Part shown: in pieces, positions 13,501-25,365 of the stretch
Layout: every line of letters starts with the position of its first letter
Numbering within the stretch: the first letter of the stretch is position 1
From: Davidsoniella eucalypti
Lineage: Eukaryota; Ascomycota; Sordariomycetes; Microascales; Ceratocystidaceae
Assembly (NCBI GenBank): GCA_004009845.1
Contig: RMBW01000065.1
Location: 1 to 64,000, forward strand
Direction: 5' to 3'
DNA length: 64,000 bases
The notes under the pieces: generated by a model
What the model was told of the DNA's origin: nothing
Seen by the model: the letters and a program-made list of their open reading frames with translations, nothing else
Database searches by the model: none
Program-made: the position numbers and the translations under genes

Positions 13501-16500
13501 CTCCCCTGGCAGCACTTGAACATGTGGTCCACGTCCATATTCACTAGTACCGCTCAGCCCCTCGAGAAGGCCTATTTCTGATGCTTGATTGTGACTCTGT
13601 CACTATCACTGTTAGCATAAGTGTCTATACTGAACGAATGTGTTCCCAAGTCCAATAGACTCTACAGGATCGCGCACTGGGCCTACCTAAGCATTGTGAG
13701 CAAAGTGGCTCTCTCTAAGTTCCTGCATAGAGTCACACTCAGTAGGCCCCGACGTAACATTTCTTTATGCCATTTTATTTTAATTCTTTTTCATCTTCAC
13801 TACTACTAGTTGATGGTACATATCTAATACCACTTGGACTTGCTACTACCTTTACTAGTACTTCCACTACTAGCTAGTATGTCTCTATTAAATTATGCAC
13901 ACCCTTCGTGCCATGATAGGCCACCCAGTGGTTCAAGCACGTATTGTTCTGGTATGTCCCATAAGGGGGCAGAGAGAGACACAAAGATGCTGCTACCATC
14001 GTGACGTGAACATTCATGGTGGTTCTTGTCCTCCCTAGTCTCCTTGCCTGCTCTATATCACACATGCCATATTGTCCGTCACCCAATGAAGCAAATCGCG
14101 TCCATATCGTGATTTTCAGGTGCGTCCCAGACTCGAAGAGAAAGTGAGAGCCAACACCGCCGTTACTTTGTGCGCTTTGTAGTGCTACTATACCGTACTA
14201 TAGTATAGCACATGACCGTCTTCGATCGACTGATTAGTGTCCTATGATGGTTACTTTTGGTTACTTAGTAAACACAGCACGGCATACACTCAGAGACAAG
14301 TTGACAGACAAGACAGGAAGATGTATGGCTGTGGCAAGTCCTTGATGCTATCTGTTGTCTCTGTTCATGTCTGTTTCTCTATGCCTCTGATCAGTCGCCC
14401 TTTCTAGGCTCGACCTGGCTTGGCTACATCCGGATCATTGCTCTCTCCAATACGCGACCCAAATATTGGACACAGCATCCTATACATGCCGTAAAATTTG
14501 GCCTCAATTTGAGAGAGATGAGTCGTAGTGAAGGCCATACGAAATAATACCCAAAGCGGAGTGTTTGTTACTCGGTCCCCTCTAACGTACCAGTTTCTTT
14601 CTTCCTTTTCTTTCCCCATTTCCTCTATATCTTCACTATCGGGAAGTCTACTAGTCAATGCAAATAAGATATGGGGGCGTCATCATAGACTATACATGTA
14701 TTATATTACTATCAATTAGTGCAGCAACAACAGCTTATCTGGGGCGATCATGACACTGAGGATGATGACACACTTTCTTACTATCATAATGTGCCGCTCA
14801 TGCAACCATGATAGCACCTCTGTTGTCTCTGCTCTTCAGATTCCTAATCCTTCTCCTCATAGTCTCCGTGTTGTTTGTTTTCGAGTCTATAGTATCTACA
14901 TAGTTTTGTCTGGCTATTATATCCACGCCACTGATAAGACGGGTCTAGACTCTTCGGCTCATGCTGATGTCTCTCCTCTCTCCACCACAACTTGCCGCTA
15001 GAGGATGGTTAGGAGGCGTATAAGAGACAGACATGATAGACTATGACTGATGTGTTGGCGACGCAGGACAGTTGTTCTTTGTTTCTATTACTATCTCGTG
15101 CTTCCTACAGACATGATATGATATGGAAGTCGGGCAAGAAAGAACACACGCCCCCCCCCCCTCCTTCGTTCTATCCTTCTCTTTCCCGTATTGAAGTCTC
15201 GGGCTCCGCTTACTTGCCTGCGTTGTCTGAGTTGTCCGTCTGTCTACATAGTCTTGGACATCACGGAATGTTGTTAGTGCTGGCAAGCCTCAAAATTGAG
15301 ACAACCGACCCATCTTAGCACAGAGATGCAGATACGCCTCCGATCTACAGTTGAGAGGCCACGTCTTCTACTATATTGAACTAGCCCCGTATCACAATCC
15401 TATCTAGGCAAGACTTCAAGATGGAGGCAAGGAAGGGGGTGGGCATGTATACGTGAGAAAATGATGAGTAGAGATGATGGAGAAGGGGGGCATAAGAGGC
15501 CAATAAACACAGTGCCGGCTAGATCGGTCTCGGCATTAACTACAGGCCGCCACTCTTTTGCTGACGACGAGATACTGTCAAGAATTCTGACTAAATCCAA
15601 ACAGAAATCAACACAGCATAAACAAGAGGGCGGCGATGATAACAGCGAGGCGACGGTCCTGGAGTTCCGGATATGGAAGTGCCAGCATATTGCTCGTTGT
15701 CGTTGGTATAAAATGGATCTACTCTTAGGTACTACACGATAATCTTGCATTTAGCCATGTTTTTGGACAGGGCCAGAAGTACAAACACAAAACAGGATAG
15801 CCAAGCAAGAACTAGGAGAAATCAGCGAAAATCAGGCTAGTTCCAGGCCATATCTTGCCAGGCAGTGACTCCTCCGGCTGCCATCGCCTAAGTGAGTGAA
15901 AGCAAAAGGGCACTTAAGCACAAGATTGCATCTAGTTGCAACCAGCAGCAGATATATTGTCTATACACATCGTGCTACTACAGGGACACGAGCTTGGTAT
16001 CGAGATAGATATGCAAGTGGGAGGCCTGAGAAACGGAAACGCATGGCTCTTTGACAACTAGCTAGATCCAATATTGGGATTGGGATACTTTTTTATTTTT
16101 ATTTTTTATGTGTGTATGTGTATCTGGTCAGAAGGGTTCCTGGTTGTGCTAGGAAGAAATAAAGAAAATCAAAACCATCATGATAAAGTTGCCTCTCGTG
16201 ATGTAGTTTGAAGGAGCAAAAGACCCCCAAAGCAAACCACCAAAATCAAAAGCCCGGTAGATGACAAGGCTCGACGTCCAAAAAGAGACAGAAGCAAAGA
16301 CGGGGTAGAAGGAAAGGTTGACTAGAAAAAGGCAGGTAGACAGGCTTCAAAACATCTATTTCCAAATACATACTGCCTGGCATGTCCTGAACCTTGTTCC
16401 TTCGATGCTGTAATAAGCCCCCCCCTCCCCAGTGGAATGCTGTTATTATATCACTCATTGATTTCATGGCCAAGATATAAGAGCCTAGCGTAGTTTCCGG

Positions 16501-16638
16501 ACCAGATTTCGATTCAAGAGCCAGAAGATAGATATGTATTAATTTGCTAGATCTTTGTGTCTTTCTCTGCTGCCTTACAGCAACGGGCCCCTTCCTACTG
16601 CCCCCCCTTCTTGTATATCGTAGAGAGATGTTTTCTTG

Positions 16639-17034
16639 TTGACAGCCCCTTGTCTCGATATATCAGCATATATAGATATACATGGCCTGTCCACGGCTTC
16701 TCATGACTTAAGTCCCGCACCGCAAATCAAGACTGATATTCTACCAATGCCCACTGGGCTCTTTGAAGGCAAGGTTGAAAGTGTCGATCTTACTCCAGAT
16801 GCGTCGAGTGCAAAAGAAGATGTAGAGGGAGTTGAATAAGTAGTAGTGCTTGGATCTACCTTTGCTTCGACTAGCAAGGAGTTTCTCTCTCGCCTAAGAG
16901 CTTGAATAAGTCCTCGATATAGTGCTATTGTCCGAGAGCTTCACAAGATTTCTACACCTAGCTTTACTCGCTTGTACATCCTTTTTGGCCAGGAGGGACT
17001 GCAAAATAAACCCTCATCAGGGCTTGGTGTATAA
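16639..17034 (+). pseudogene. Coding-like relic with two in-frame stops, family unknown
   Basis: One frame stays open for 132 codons apart from a TAA at 16837 and a TGA at 16903, and closes with TAA at 17032. It has a mixed, soluble-protein-like composition and little low-complexity sequence beyond one acidic, serine-rich patch before the first stop. Readable pieces include GLFEGKVESVDLTPDASS before the first stop, LGSTFASTSKEFLSRLR between the stops and SFTRLYILFGQEGLQNK after the second. Both stops are one C-to-T transition away from CAA or CGA, as expected of RIP or simple decay. A plausible splice acceptor (TTGACAG) lies just inside the upstream end, so earlier exons may once have existed. 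The frame is followed by an A-rich stretch like a 3' UTR and faces another coding-like frame on the minus strand. I do not recognise the family. It could also be chance. Confidence 0.35.
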
Positions 17035-17146
17035 AAAATTATGATTTAAAAAATAATAAACATAAGAGGAAACGATCTCGCTACATGGATATCTCGCACT
17101 ACGTCGGCAGGCCGAGCAACGACATTATACTAGATGCATATTATAT

Positions 17147-17418
17147 TTATAGCGCTCGATTAGTCAGCAATTCGGTATATGCAGCTGCGCACTGCATCTC
17201 GAATTCTGATATCCTACCCTGAAAAATAAACATGATTCTTATGTCTGCTTGTAACTGTGAAGTACTAAATAAGCCATCAAAATGTACCGAGAATACTGCA
17301 GCTATATCTCCAGAGTCATTATAGAAAACCCATTTAACTAGCATATCCGACAAATCTATACGACGGGGTCTGTCTAACGGAGTCTTGGAATCCCCGATCG
17401 CGGGTTTATTTTACTCGA
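17147..17418 (-). pseudogene. Coding-like frame, convergent with the previous relic, family unknown
   Basis: The minus-strand frame is open from just after a TAA near 17399 down to a TAA at 17147, about 84 codons. Upstream of that TAA a short open piece (to about 17418) continues in the same frame. Composition is protein-like, with segments such as LVKWVFYNDSGDIAAVFS and GRISEFEMQCAAAYTELL. The first in-frame ATG is at the 'SDM' position, so an intact start is not obvious. Its 3' end faces the 3' end of the plus-strand relic across a 112-bp A/T-rich spacer, a normal layout for two convergent genes. I recognise no domain. It may be the last exon of a small gene or the remains of one. Confidence 0.35.
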
Positions 17419-18702
17419 ACCCCCTCTTTCTCTGTCACCAGCTATTCTAGATGCATTCCTTCTATATCTACAGCCATCGGCAATGCTAGGCCATGCAATA
17501 TAGAGTCTGCAAATACCTATCACACTGACGAAGACGGCCTAGCGGGCTTTGTTTATGTTTTTGGCGTCTCTTTTCTCATTGGCTTTCACGCAAGCGAAAA
17601 CCAAAGAGCGAAAAAGAAAACAACAAAAAGAAAATACACCAGGAGGGGCATTCAGCATGCTGTACATGCGAGTCTGTTTCATCGGCCTTTTGTTTCTTGG
17701 CGCCATGCGCAAGCTATGCTGCAGTTCCACTCGCGCGCTGTAAACAAAGCCCGGCGCTTTCTCTCTAAACCTCGCAGGCCGCTTCTCGAATCCAGCTTCC
17801 TTTGCTGCGAAGCCCTTAGCTTCACGAGCTTCATAGCGTTGAAGCTGCACGAGAACACATACATGTCCACACGTACACTTAAATAGTGATATATATGTAT
17901 ATACATATCAACGTACATACATATGTACATCTGTACAGACACAGCCTTCTGATTCGCTTTGATGTCGTCCCGTCGTCCGTATCGAGAAACAACACCACAA
18001 TACGAGGATCGTTGCCTTGTTCTGTACAGCCAATCCTCTCTCTCTCCTTCCTCTCCTTCCTCATCTTCCCGCATCAGATCAACAAACACAAGCACATAAA
18101 CAAACAACACCGACTAGGCTCCGTTCTTTTCTTCGGATCCCCCATAGCCTGTCGTCCTTTTTTTCCTCTCTTTTGCTTCTCTCTCTTTCTTGGGCCTTCC
18201 TGGCCACTCGGTAAATATCAGTCTCTGAAAAGGTAGCAAGCAGATAAACAACAAGGCGAAATCCCTGAGATCACCTCCTGCATTTCTGTTGGATCTCGTG
18301 ATACATTCGTCCTCTTGTTTATTCCCCGCTGCTTCTCCGGGCAGGGGGCGTGGCCGATATAATATCTTGTTTACAGGTACTCCTTCCTTTGGGCTAATCT
18401 CCTCTCCTCTTCTTTGTGGGAGCCTATATTCTTTAGGCTGTCTGTGATCAAGGCCATAGTATTGATAGTAGCAACAGTGTCATAACTATCATGTGTTTTG
18501 CTTGCTGGCCTGGGTTGACCCCCAAAGGAGCTAGTCCTAAAGTGCTCATCGTAGATTTGATCATGGATCCCCGAGATAATGACTAGGCTGCCTGGCTTTT
18601 GACGACAAGCCACTCCTTCTCGTCCAGTTGTGTTCTGTCGATGCTATCAGCACTATAAGTGTTTTTTTTTTTCATTGCCATATATCTGTACTGCCAAATC
18701 CA

Positions 18703-18716
18703 CCCCCCCCCCCCCC
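18703..18716. repeat. Poly-C run (14 nt)
   Basis: This is the longest C run in the window. It lies inside an 80-codon frame that would read as poly-proline and that I reject as a gene. Confidence 0.9.
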
Positions 18717-20102
18717 TTCTGATATACAGATAGGCAGCACAAAATCACAAGCTTCCCAGGCGCCAGAAACCATACAATCACGGAATGGTCAATCGGCACC
18801 GGTTGATCCTATTGTTGTCGTCCCAAGCTCTTTTGTTCTGTGGGAAAAGGAAAAAAAAAGTCAAATTTGAGCTTTGACTCTCAACGGTCTCCGCGGCTTA
18901 TCCTGCCTTTTCTCGTCATTCATCTATTCTTACTATCTCCTTATGCTTCTTTAATCTACCTATCTAAACACTGTTACAGAGCTATTCATCGGTTATTCTA
19001 CACCCTAATCAGCATTAAAGGGCTATAATATGTGTAATAAACTCTCTTCAACCACTCCGGCACTTGGCTTTCATAATCCCACAGACAAGTTTCTTTCCAT
19101 CTGGGTAAGAATGGCTTATTATGCATTTATGCATGTCCGTTTTTTACAATCCCATGGATTTGCCAACTGAAAAATAAGCAACGGGGACAAAGGGAACCGT
19201 AGAAATATCACTTGAAAAAGAAGCCAGCAACAAGACGATCAGCCTATCGTCTTTCTGTAATCTACGTAATCTTCCGACCTCAAACTTTACTCACGGACAT
19301 TATTTCCACAACACAGCTTTCTTTCTTTACCACATAATATTGATATCGTCAGCAGCCATAGCCCCCCGTAGCGAATACGCCATCGACGAACCTCTTTGTA
19401 TCTTGATAGATAGTTTTGTCTAGCCTATTCTTTCAACCTCTATGGTATTTTAATATGTATAACGCTATTTTACTGTATATGCAAGAAGATGGCTAAAACA
19501 TCCCAAGAAGGATTCTAAAGCCTAGTTGGCACCGGCCTCTATTCACTTCTATACATCTATTTCTATATGTCCGTGTTATCCTACTTACTTCTTTTTGCTT
19601 TTGCTATAAGCTACTATACAATAACAAGTAGACATTATCATTCAAGTATACCCCCTACCTCCTTCTGTATCGTAATGAGCAATATATCTACATATTTTCC
19701 AACCATTCTCCATCAGACGGCGTGTCCGCCTACTGCTCTCGACATAACAACAGCTTCAGGCCTTGGGTACAAGGTGATAATAAGTCCACCACCATACTTT
19801 GCTACAATGACATGATGAGGAACCACCCTCCCACTCGCCATTCACATGTATTATATTTAGTCTCAGTATCACGGCTCACTATCTACAGATAAATATACCC
19901 CCTCCCAGTTAAAGAAAGTATCCCCTTCCTCCTCTCTTTCCTTTCTCCACTTTGTTTCTTGCACATCATTTTCTTACTCTCACCTTTTGATCTCACAAGT
20001 ACTTTTTTTATCCCGTCTTTATCCTACCACACCGCCTTCCCCAACTCCTACTTGCTAACCACCTACTGATGTTGACATACCGCTTTTGGAGGGGAAAAGG
20101 TA

Positions 20103-20125
20103 GGGGGAGGGGAGGGAGGGGGGGG
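20103..20125 (+). other. G-quadruplex-forming motif
   Basis: Four G runs (5, 4, 3 and 8 G) are separated by single A bases, which fits the standard G-tract motif for intramolecular quadruplexes with very short loops. It sits about 35 bp downstream of an ATG that follows a leader-like CT/CA-rich block. That the motif exists is seen directly; that it folds in vivo is inference. Confidence 0.75.
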
Positions 20126-21905
20126 CCAGTAAAGCAGTAAAACGCCAGTCAATAGAAAAGCTGCAGTAATGATAACCTCCATATTCCATGCCATGCTCTC
20201 CTTCCCCTAGTCCGTGAGGTCCCATGTTGAATATCTTTGTTTTCTATCTTTTTATATTTCCCTCGTTGCGGAGAAGCAGGCATAGTGGCCAAAGTAGTAC
20301 TAAAGAAACCACCAGCCGAAAAGTAAGGAAAAGAAATCAACATATTAAAAAAAAAAAATTACACTTGGGTACCAATGCAGCTAGCCACCCAACAAAGTAA
20401 TACAGGCAAATATAATGCCAAAAGCAGTATACCTCTGCATAAATAAAATTTTAACAAAATCAAGTCTATATTGTTATAATCGGGTTGCCAAACGGTAGGT
20501 CCGGGACGAACTGCCTCGAATAGAAAAGAAAACGGCACTTTCGGGTACTTCGTTTGTACTGTCAATACTTCCTTGTCTCGGACTTGACACTACATAGATT
20601 AATACTGAAGAACGTAAACTTCCACGAAAGAACTGCCTCTCGGGGGAGGGGGGGGGGGCGTATTACAATGCAAATATATCAGACATTCGATATTTGCTAG
20701 GTATTACTACATTATATGTATGTCTACCCGATATATGTGTATCCGCCGGGTGATGATCACATCAAATACTCAGTCGTCACTACATTCTACATTCTCGGAA
20801 TCAACCTCCTCTTTGGGAAACGTGAGCAGTCTATACCGCCGGCCTATCCTCAACTAGATACGTAATTTTCTTCGTGTATACGTACATCAACATACGCAAA
20901 TCATGTAGGCGTATTATGTCTCGTGTTATCACTATTGTAATACACAACCATATAACTGTAATATTTCTCTTACTTTCGTCGTCATATGGTCTGACGCAAA
21001 ATGGTTATATTATGTTTATGTATTACCCAGCCATCCCGAATAACGAATACTGAGATAATATGAGGAGCCGCATCTTACATCTACAACAATAAATAGCAAT
21101 ATAATGAGCATGGCGATAGATAAGCACAGTCTTTTTGTCAACTCTTTGTCTTACTTTCTTCTCAGGGAAAAAAAGAAAAAAAAGTATTATTAAAACGATG
21201 ACACTAATCATATGACACAATGTAATAATCACTGACTAGTACCTAGTATCTTTGTTATACACTGTAAATAAGCCTAAAGTACAAGGTCATCGGTAGGGTT
21301 ACATACAACCTAACCCATTTACACATCATATGTCCGTTATAGGGTCTCTAATATTGATTATCACTGGTACTACTACATCATGAAAGCAATTTGTTTCTCT
21401 CCGTTAATACTTTGAAAATCAAGGCAAGCCCACCTTGCCAAATCCGGTCAGTCTCCTTATTAAGCCATGTTCCCGCACGCTATATTTTCTGTAACTTTGA
21501 TCTAGATGCCTTGCCATTACATAAACAAAAAGATGAAGCATAATGGTTGTTTGATATGTGTAGCTTTTGTTATACAGATATATTCGGAGGCAGTATGCAG
21601 ATTAAGTCGTAGCCGTTAAAGGATGAAAGAAAAAAAGATCTTTGATCTTGGTAGGATTCACTTACAGAACAATAAAAGGAATACTAGAGTTGCAGTTGTT
21701 GACCGATGACCGAGAAATATTCGTGGTTTTATCCTCTATGGATATATATATTTACATCGCCAGCTAGCTTCTCGTAACGTTGCGTGAAAATGCTTCGTTT
21801 CGCTTTGGGTCATGATCTTCTTCCAAATACCAAGATATATTCTCTGTTTGTCTATTTCTTTGCCATTAAATACCTCGCCCTTGTCTCTTCGTTTCCCTTT
21901 TTTTC

Positions 21906-21930
21906 TTTTTTTTTTTTTTTTTTTTTTTTT
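21906..21930. repeat. Poly-T run (25 nt)
   Basis: This is the longest homopolymer in the window, followed closely by AATATTTTC and another T run. Its exact length in the genome is uncertain because runs this long are often mis-sequenced. Confidence 0.85.
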
Positions 21931-24900
21931 AATATTTTCTTTTTTTTCTTGTGCTTGCCCACATGCCATTAGTCCCACTCTATGACAGAACTAGCTAGGC
22001 TATACTTGGACAGCAGATGGTGATACTAAGTTGAATTACATCTGGAGCCTATTCCATGGCTGGTAGGAAAAGTTGTAAACGTGATCCAGCAAGGAAGTGT
22101 GACCATGGAGCTAATCATCTCATCTGTTCCTTTTTTTTCTGTACTCGAAAAAAAAAAGCAAAAAAGATTGGACAGTGTATAACTCGTCATGAAGATAAGA
22201 AAGAAAAAAAAAAAACCTTGTTTGAAACCCCTTCCTCCTGTCCAGCATCTTGATACCCCGACACTATCGGTATATTTTTTCTTTTGCTAGTCTTGGTCTA
22301 AAGATAGTGAGTTTTGCTGATGGTGACAAGGTTGAGAAGGAGATATTGGACAGGGTCGAAGCTAGTTGTTAGTTGAGTATATTATAGACTTCCTATTCTT
22401 ATCCTTTATGTGTAGTTAGCTATGAGTTCTTTACGACCCTTTTGTTTAATTTGGCGAAGGATCCCATTGCTTGTCTTTTTTGACAAGGCCCTTCCTCCTC
22501 TTTGTATCTTGCCTTCTTCACCCCCTCCCTCATTTTCTGCCTATAGACGGATAACTTGCTGAACAAATCGTAGTGACTACTTCGCTTGCGACAAGGAACA
22601 CCGAGAAGGAAGCTTGACCAGCCCAATAGCTCGGCATTTCAAGTTCCGAAGATCTCTCATGGCATCTATCTTGTATATATTTTCTTCTGATTTTAATACT
22701 TTTTTTTCTGGTTCGAGGGGGGGGGGGTTGAAAGGTTTGAATATTCAACTAGAACAAAAGAACTCAAGCCACCTTATCTTACTTTGCAAATCAGAAATAT
22801 AAAACAAAGCTAAATAGAATAGAACAAAACAAAAACAGAAAGGACACTAGAACTTGGAAACTCTGGAAACTCGCCTCATTAGACGTGAGCGGACGGGAGA
22901 GTGAAGATGCCGCTTAGAAGACGCCACGCGCTTATTACTTCCCTCCCAAGCTACCAAGCTCAAGTTACTGGTATTGTGTGCAAAACATGTAGTACACGCT
23001 CGTACATAGCATTTGATACAGACACATATTGATTGCTTACGTTTAACGTTGTAGTAACAAACGCAACATCATCCTAGCATCACCTATAGCTGATATATGT
23101 AGCCACAGTTTGTCAACCCGTTCGTGTTTGCTGCGCTGGCTGCCGTCTTGCTTTCTCTTTCCTTTTTTTTCAGCACTAAAGCTTGGACGTCTTTGCATCA
23201 TGGGCGCCTACTTTATTTTCCTCAGTGTTTTGTTTCCTCGAATCTCGAATCCTTTTGCTCTCGAAGGAGAAGAATCGACGGCCTCCATGAAATTACCAGG
23301 GCCGTGAGAAAAGAACGGCAGGAGACGGGGGATAGTTGGTTGTGATATGCAGTAATGATAGTGGCGGTAGACGAAAATAACCCGTGTTGGCACTTGGCCG
23401 GATGAACAACGTAAAAGTAGCATCTCTGTGATTTGCTCAACCTCTTTACCCTGGATTAGAAGGGTACTTCTGGCTCTAGAAGAAGAATGGCAATAGAATA
23501 AAACTGATCGAAAGCCCGACGCCACCTGAACTATGTACATGGATATACACACCACGCTCTTAAGGCTTATACACGTTCAAAACTAAGATTACCTGCTATA
23601 ATACAGAACGTCGAGCAGGGTAGCAAAGACCACTTATAGCATGGATGCAAGAGCCTGGAGATTGCTAGAAGCAAGTGGTATTGTATTAGCAGCACTAGCT
23701 GTGCCTAACGACAGCACAGCGTATTGGCACATTTGTGTAAGGCCAGACCAGCCGCAATACCATATATGGAATCGGCGTTGACGCTAGTAGCAGGAAGTAA
23801 ATAAGGGGGCCTGTATATTTCTTGTTTTGTTTCGTTTCGTTTCGTTCCCTCTTTTGCATTAAACCTAATCCGGTCTTTTCCGCCCACAATGGACTTCGTC
23901 TGGTGTCCCGTAGGAATATCCTCGCTTCTCGGGGACGGAGAGAGAGGAGGGAGGGAGTACATCATAAACTCCTGCTCTCTTTCTTCCTCTTGTTAGGCCT
24001 GGGCTGGCTAGCCCGGTCTCTGATACTGTTAAGTTACTGAAAATCGTATCGAGCCCCCCCCAGCTCGCCAATGCTGTGTCTTTTTTCTTTCTCTTCCTCT
24101 TCCTTTTTCATTTGAGGAACATAACCCGAGCCTTTATTGGCGTACACAAATCGAGCAAGGTACTCCGACTCGCTATAGGAGGTCAAGAAACAAATTGTCC
24201 TTGGCGCGATGGGACGAATTGATCTAGTTGGCCAGTCAGTATCTTGGTTCTATTACGGGATAATTTATGAAAGGAAGATGGCATCGTATCGACCGACAAA
24301 TTGTCGACCGTAGCATTATTCTCGTAACTTGTGCCGACCAATTTCTCAATCTGACGAGACTGCTCCGATCAGTATGCCATGACCTCCAAGAGAATAGATG
24401 GCCATCTTTTAGGGCGAATTTCTCAGAGGCCGTCATTGCTATCCCAACGGTGAATACAACATTGGCAGCACTGCTGGCTTAGTTAATGTTCCGAGTTAAA
24501 ATGCTAATTTGCACTCACGTTGACTTCCAGAATGAAATTGGCTGCTTCTATGGTCCGAGCTCTTTCGATCGGTTGCCATGATCCCGGCCTGGCACTAAGG
24601 GCTTCCTTTCTCGGTCTTTAGGAACAACGAGGTTTCTTTACCTAAATAAGAGAGTGCCTCTTTGAGATAGAGAACGCAAACCAAATGGTGACCTCCCCAT
24701 ATTGGGAAGAGTTAGCTGTGTACATCCATGCATATAGTATACAGCTTTATATTCCTGTAGTCCAGAACGAGGGAGAGAGGAAACAAAATATATAAAAAGA
24801 CCCTAAGCCAGTGGCTAGCATAATTTGCAGGTACGGTCATTAAAGGTGAAGAGATTGATATGGCTAGGCTCAGACGAGGGATCCCAAAAGAGATCAAAGT

Positions 24901-25270
24901 GGATGGGTGATAGTGATGCTAATACCGGAAACTGATGCTAGTACATAGCTAGTGGCTAGGCTCATCAACCCAACTCTTAGAATAGCAAATTAGATGCAAT
25001 ATGCTTTGGTACTATGCTTTTGCCTTTGAGTTTTTTTTGAATTCAGGTGGCGATGTCTAGAAGGAATTGTTCATGTTATTAGTTATAGTGCTTATCACAC
25101 CGTCTATGGCGTTGGACGGGATAATCAAGGCCTGAGGTGATATGCGCAAAGTGCTTGCATACGTTAGCCTACAGATAGACTACAACCTAATTGTGTCATG
25201 CATGCCACCGGGGATACTATCTTGAAAGATCATCCCAAACGGGCCCGTTCTTTCATCGTGGGTAGTATTA

Positions 25271-25365
25271 GCGAGTGGTAAAGTAAGTTACTCTACAACC
25301 TATAAAAGTTCGACCTTCGGTTGGTTGTAACTATCATTACATTATAACGTTCTGATACCACTCGC
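25271..25365. repeat. Nested inverted repeat with tRNA-like A and B boxes
   Basis: Ten-base arms GCGAGTGGTA (25271-25280) and TACCACTCGC (25356-25365) are perfect inverted copies. Inside them a second pair, TACAACC (25294-25300) and GGTTGTA (25323-25329), is also perfect. A box-A-like stretch (TAGCGAGTGGTAA) and a box-B-like GTTCGACC lie about 40 nt apart, as in tRNA genes. A tRNA cloverleaf does not close: no acceptor or T stem pairs. It may be a tRNA-derived short element or a small foldback element. Weak but specific. Confidence 0.4.

Larger units (their letters stand above)
1..16638. other. Gene desert, first part (no supported gene)
   Basis: No open frame here exceeds about 136 codons, and the longest ones owe their length to homopolymers or CT-rich simple sequence. 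No protein family is recognisable in six frames. The stretch holds many A/T runs (for example A21 at 5772-5792 and T16 at 13105-13120), C runs (7503-7515, 8412-8421, 10862-10872, 11979-11988, 15151-15161), and pyrimidine-rich blocks resembling fungal leaders (about 7.7-7.8, 8.0-8.2, 10.0-10.1 and 14.6 kb) with no coding frame behind them. Small hairpins occur, for example 12485-12502 (six-pair stem) and 14182-14211 (GTGCTA/TAGCAC arms). I see no tRNA or rRNA. Unannotated non-coding transcripts cannot be excluded. Confidence 0.6.
17419..24061. other. Gene desert, middle part
   Basis: No supported gene. The minus-strand frames between 17539 and 18110 (103 and 143 codons) lie over an arginine-rich, simple-sequence stretch containing a seven-pair hairpin at 17827-17846, and I do not accept them as genes. 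Two blocks, about 17960-18120 and 19900-20069, look like a fungal promoter and 5' leader (CT-rich, then CA-rich) but lead into no long frame. C/G runs lie at 18703-18716, 20648-20658, 22717-22727 and 24054-24061, and a T25 at 21906-21930. Confidence 0.55.

Noticed and set aside
17679..18110. 143-codon minus-strand frame
   Set aside because: It overlaps a second frame and a CT-rich leader-like block; simple sequence (acidic/arginine-rich, repeated Tyr-Ile-His-like codons) and no family.
18628..18870. 80-codon frame with poly-proline
   Set aside because: The proline comes from the C14 run, there is no proper ATG at its beginning, and no homologous motif is visible.
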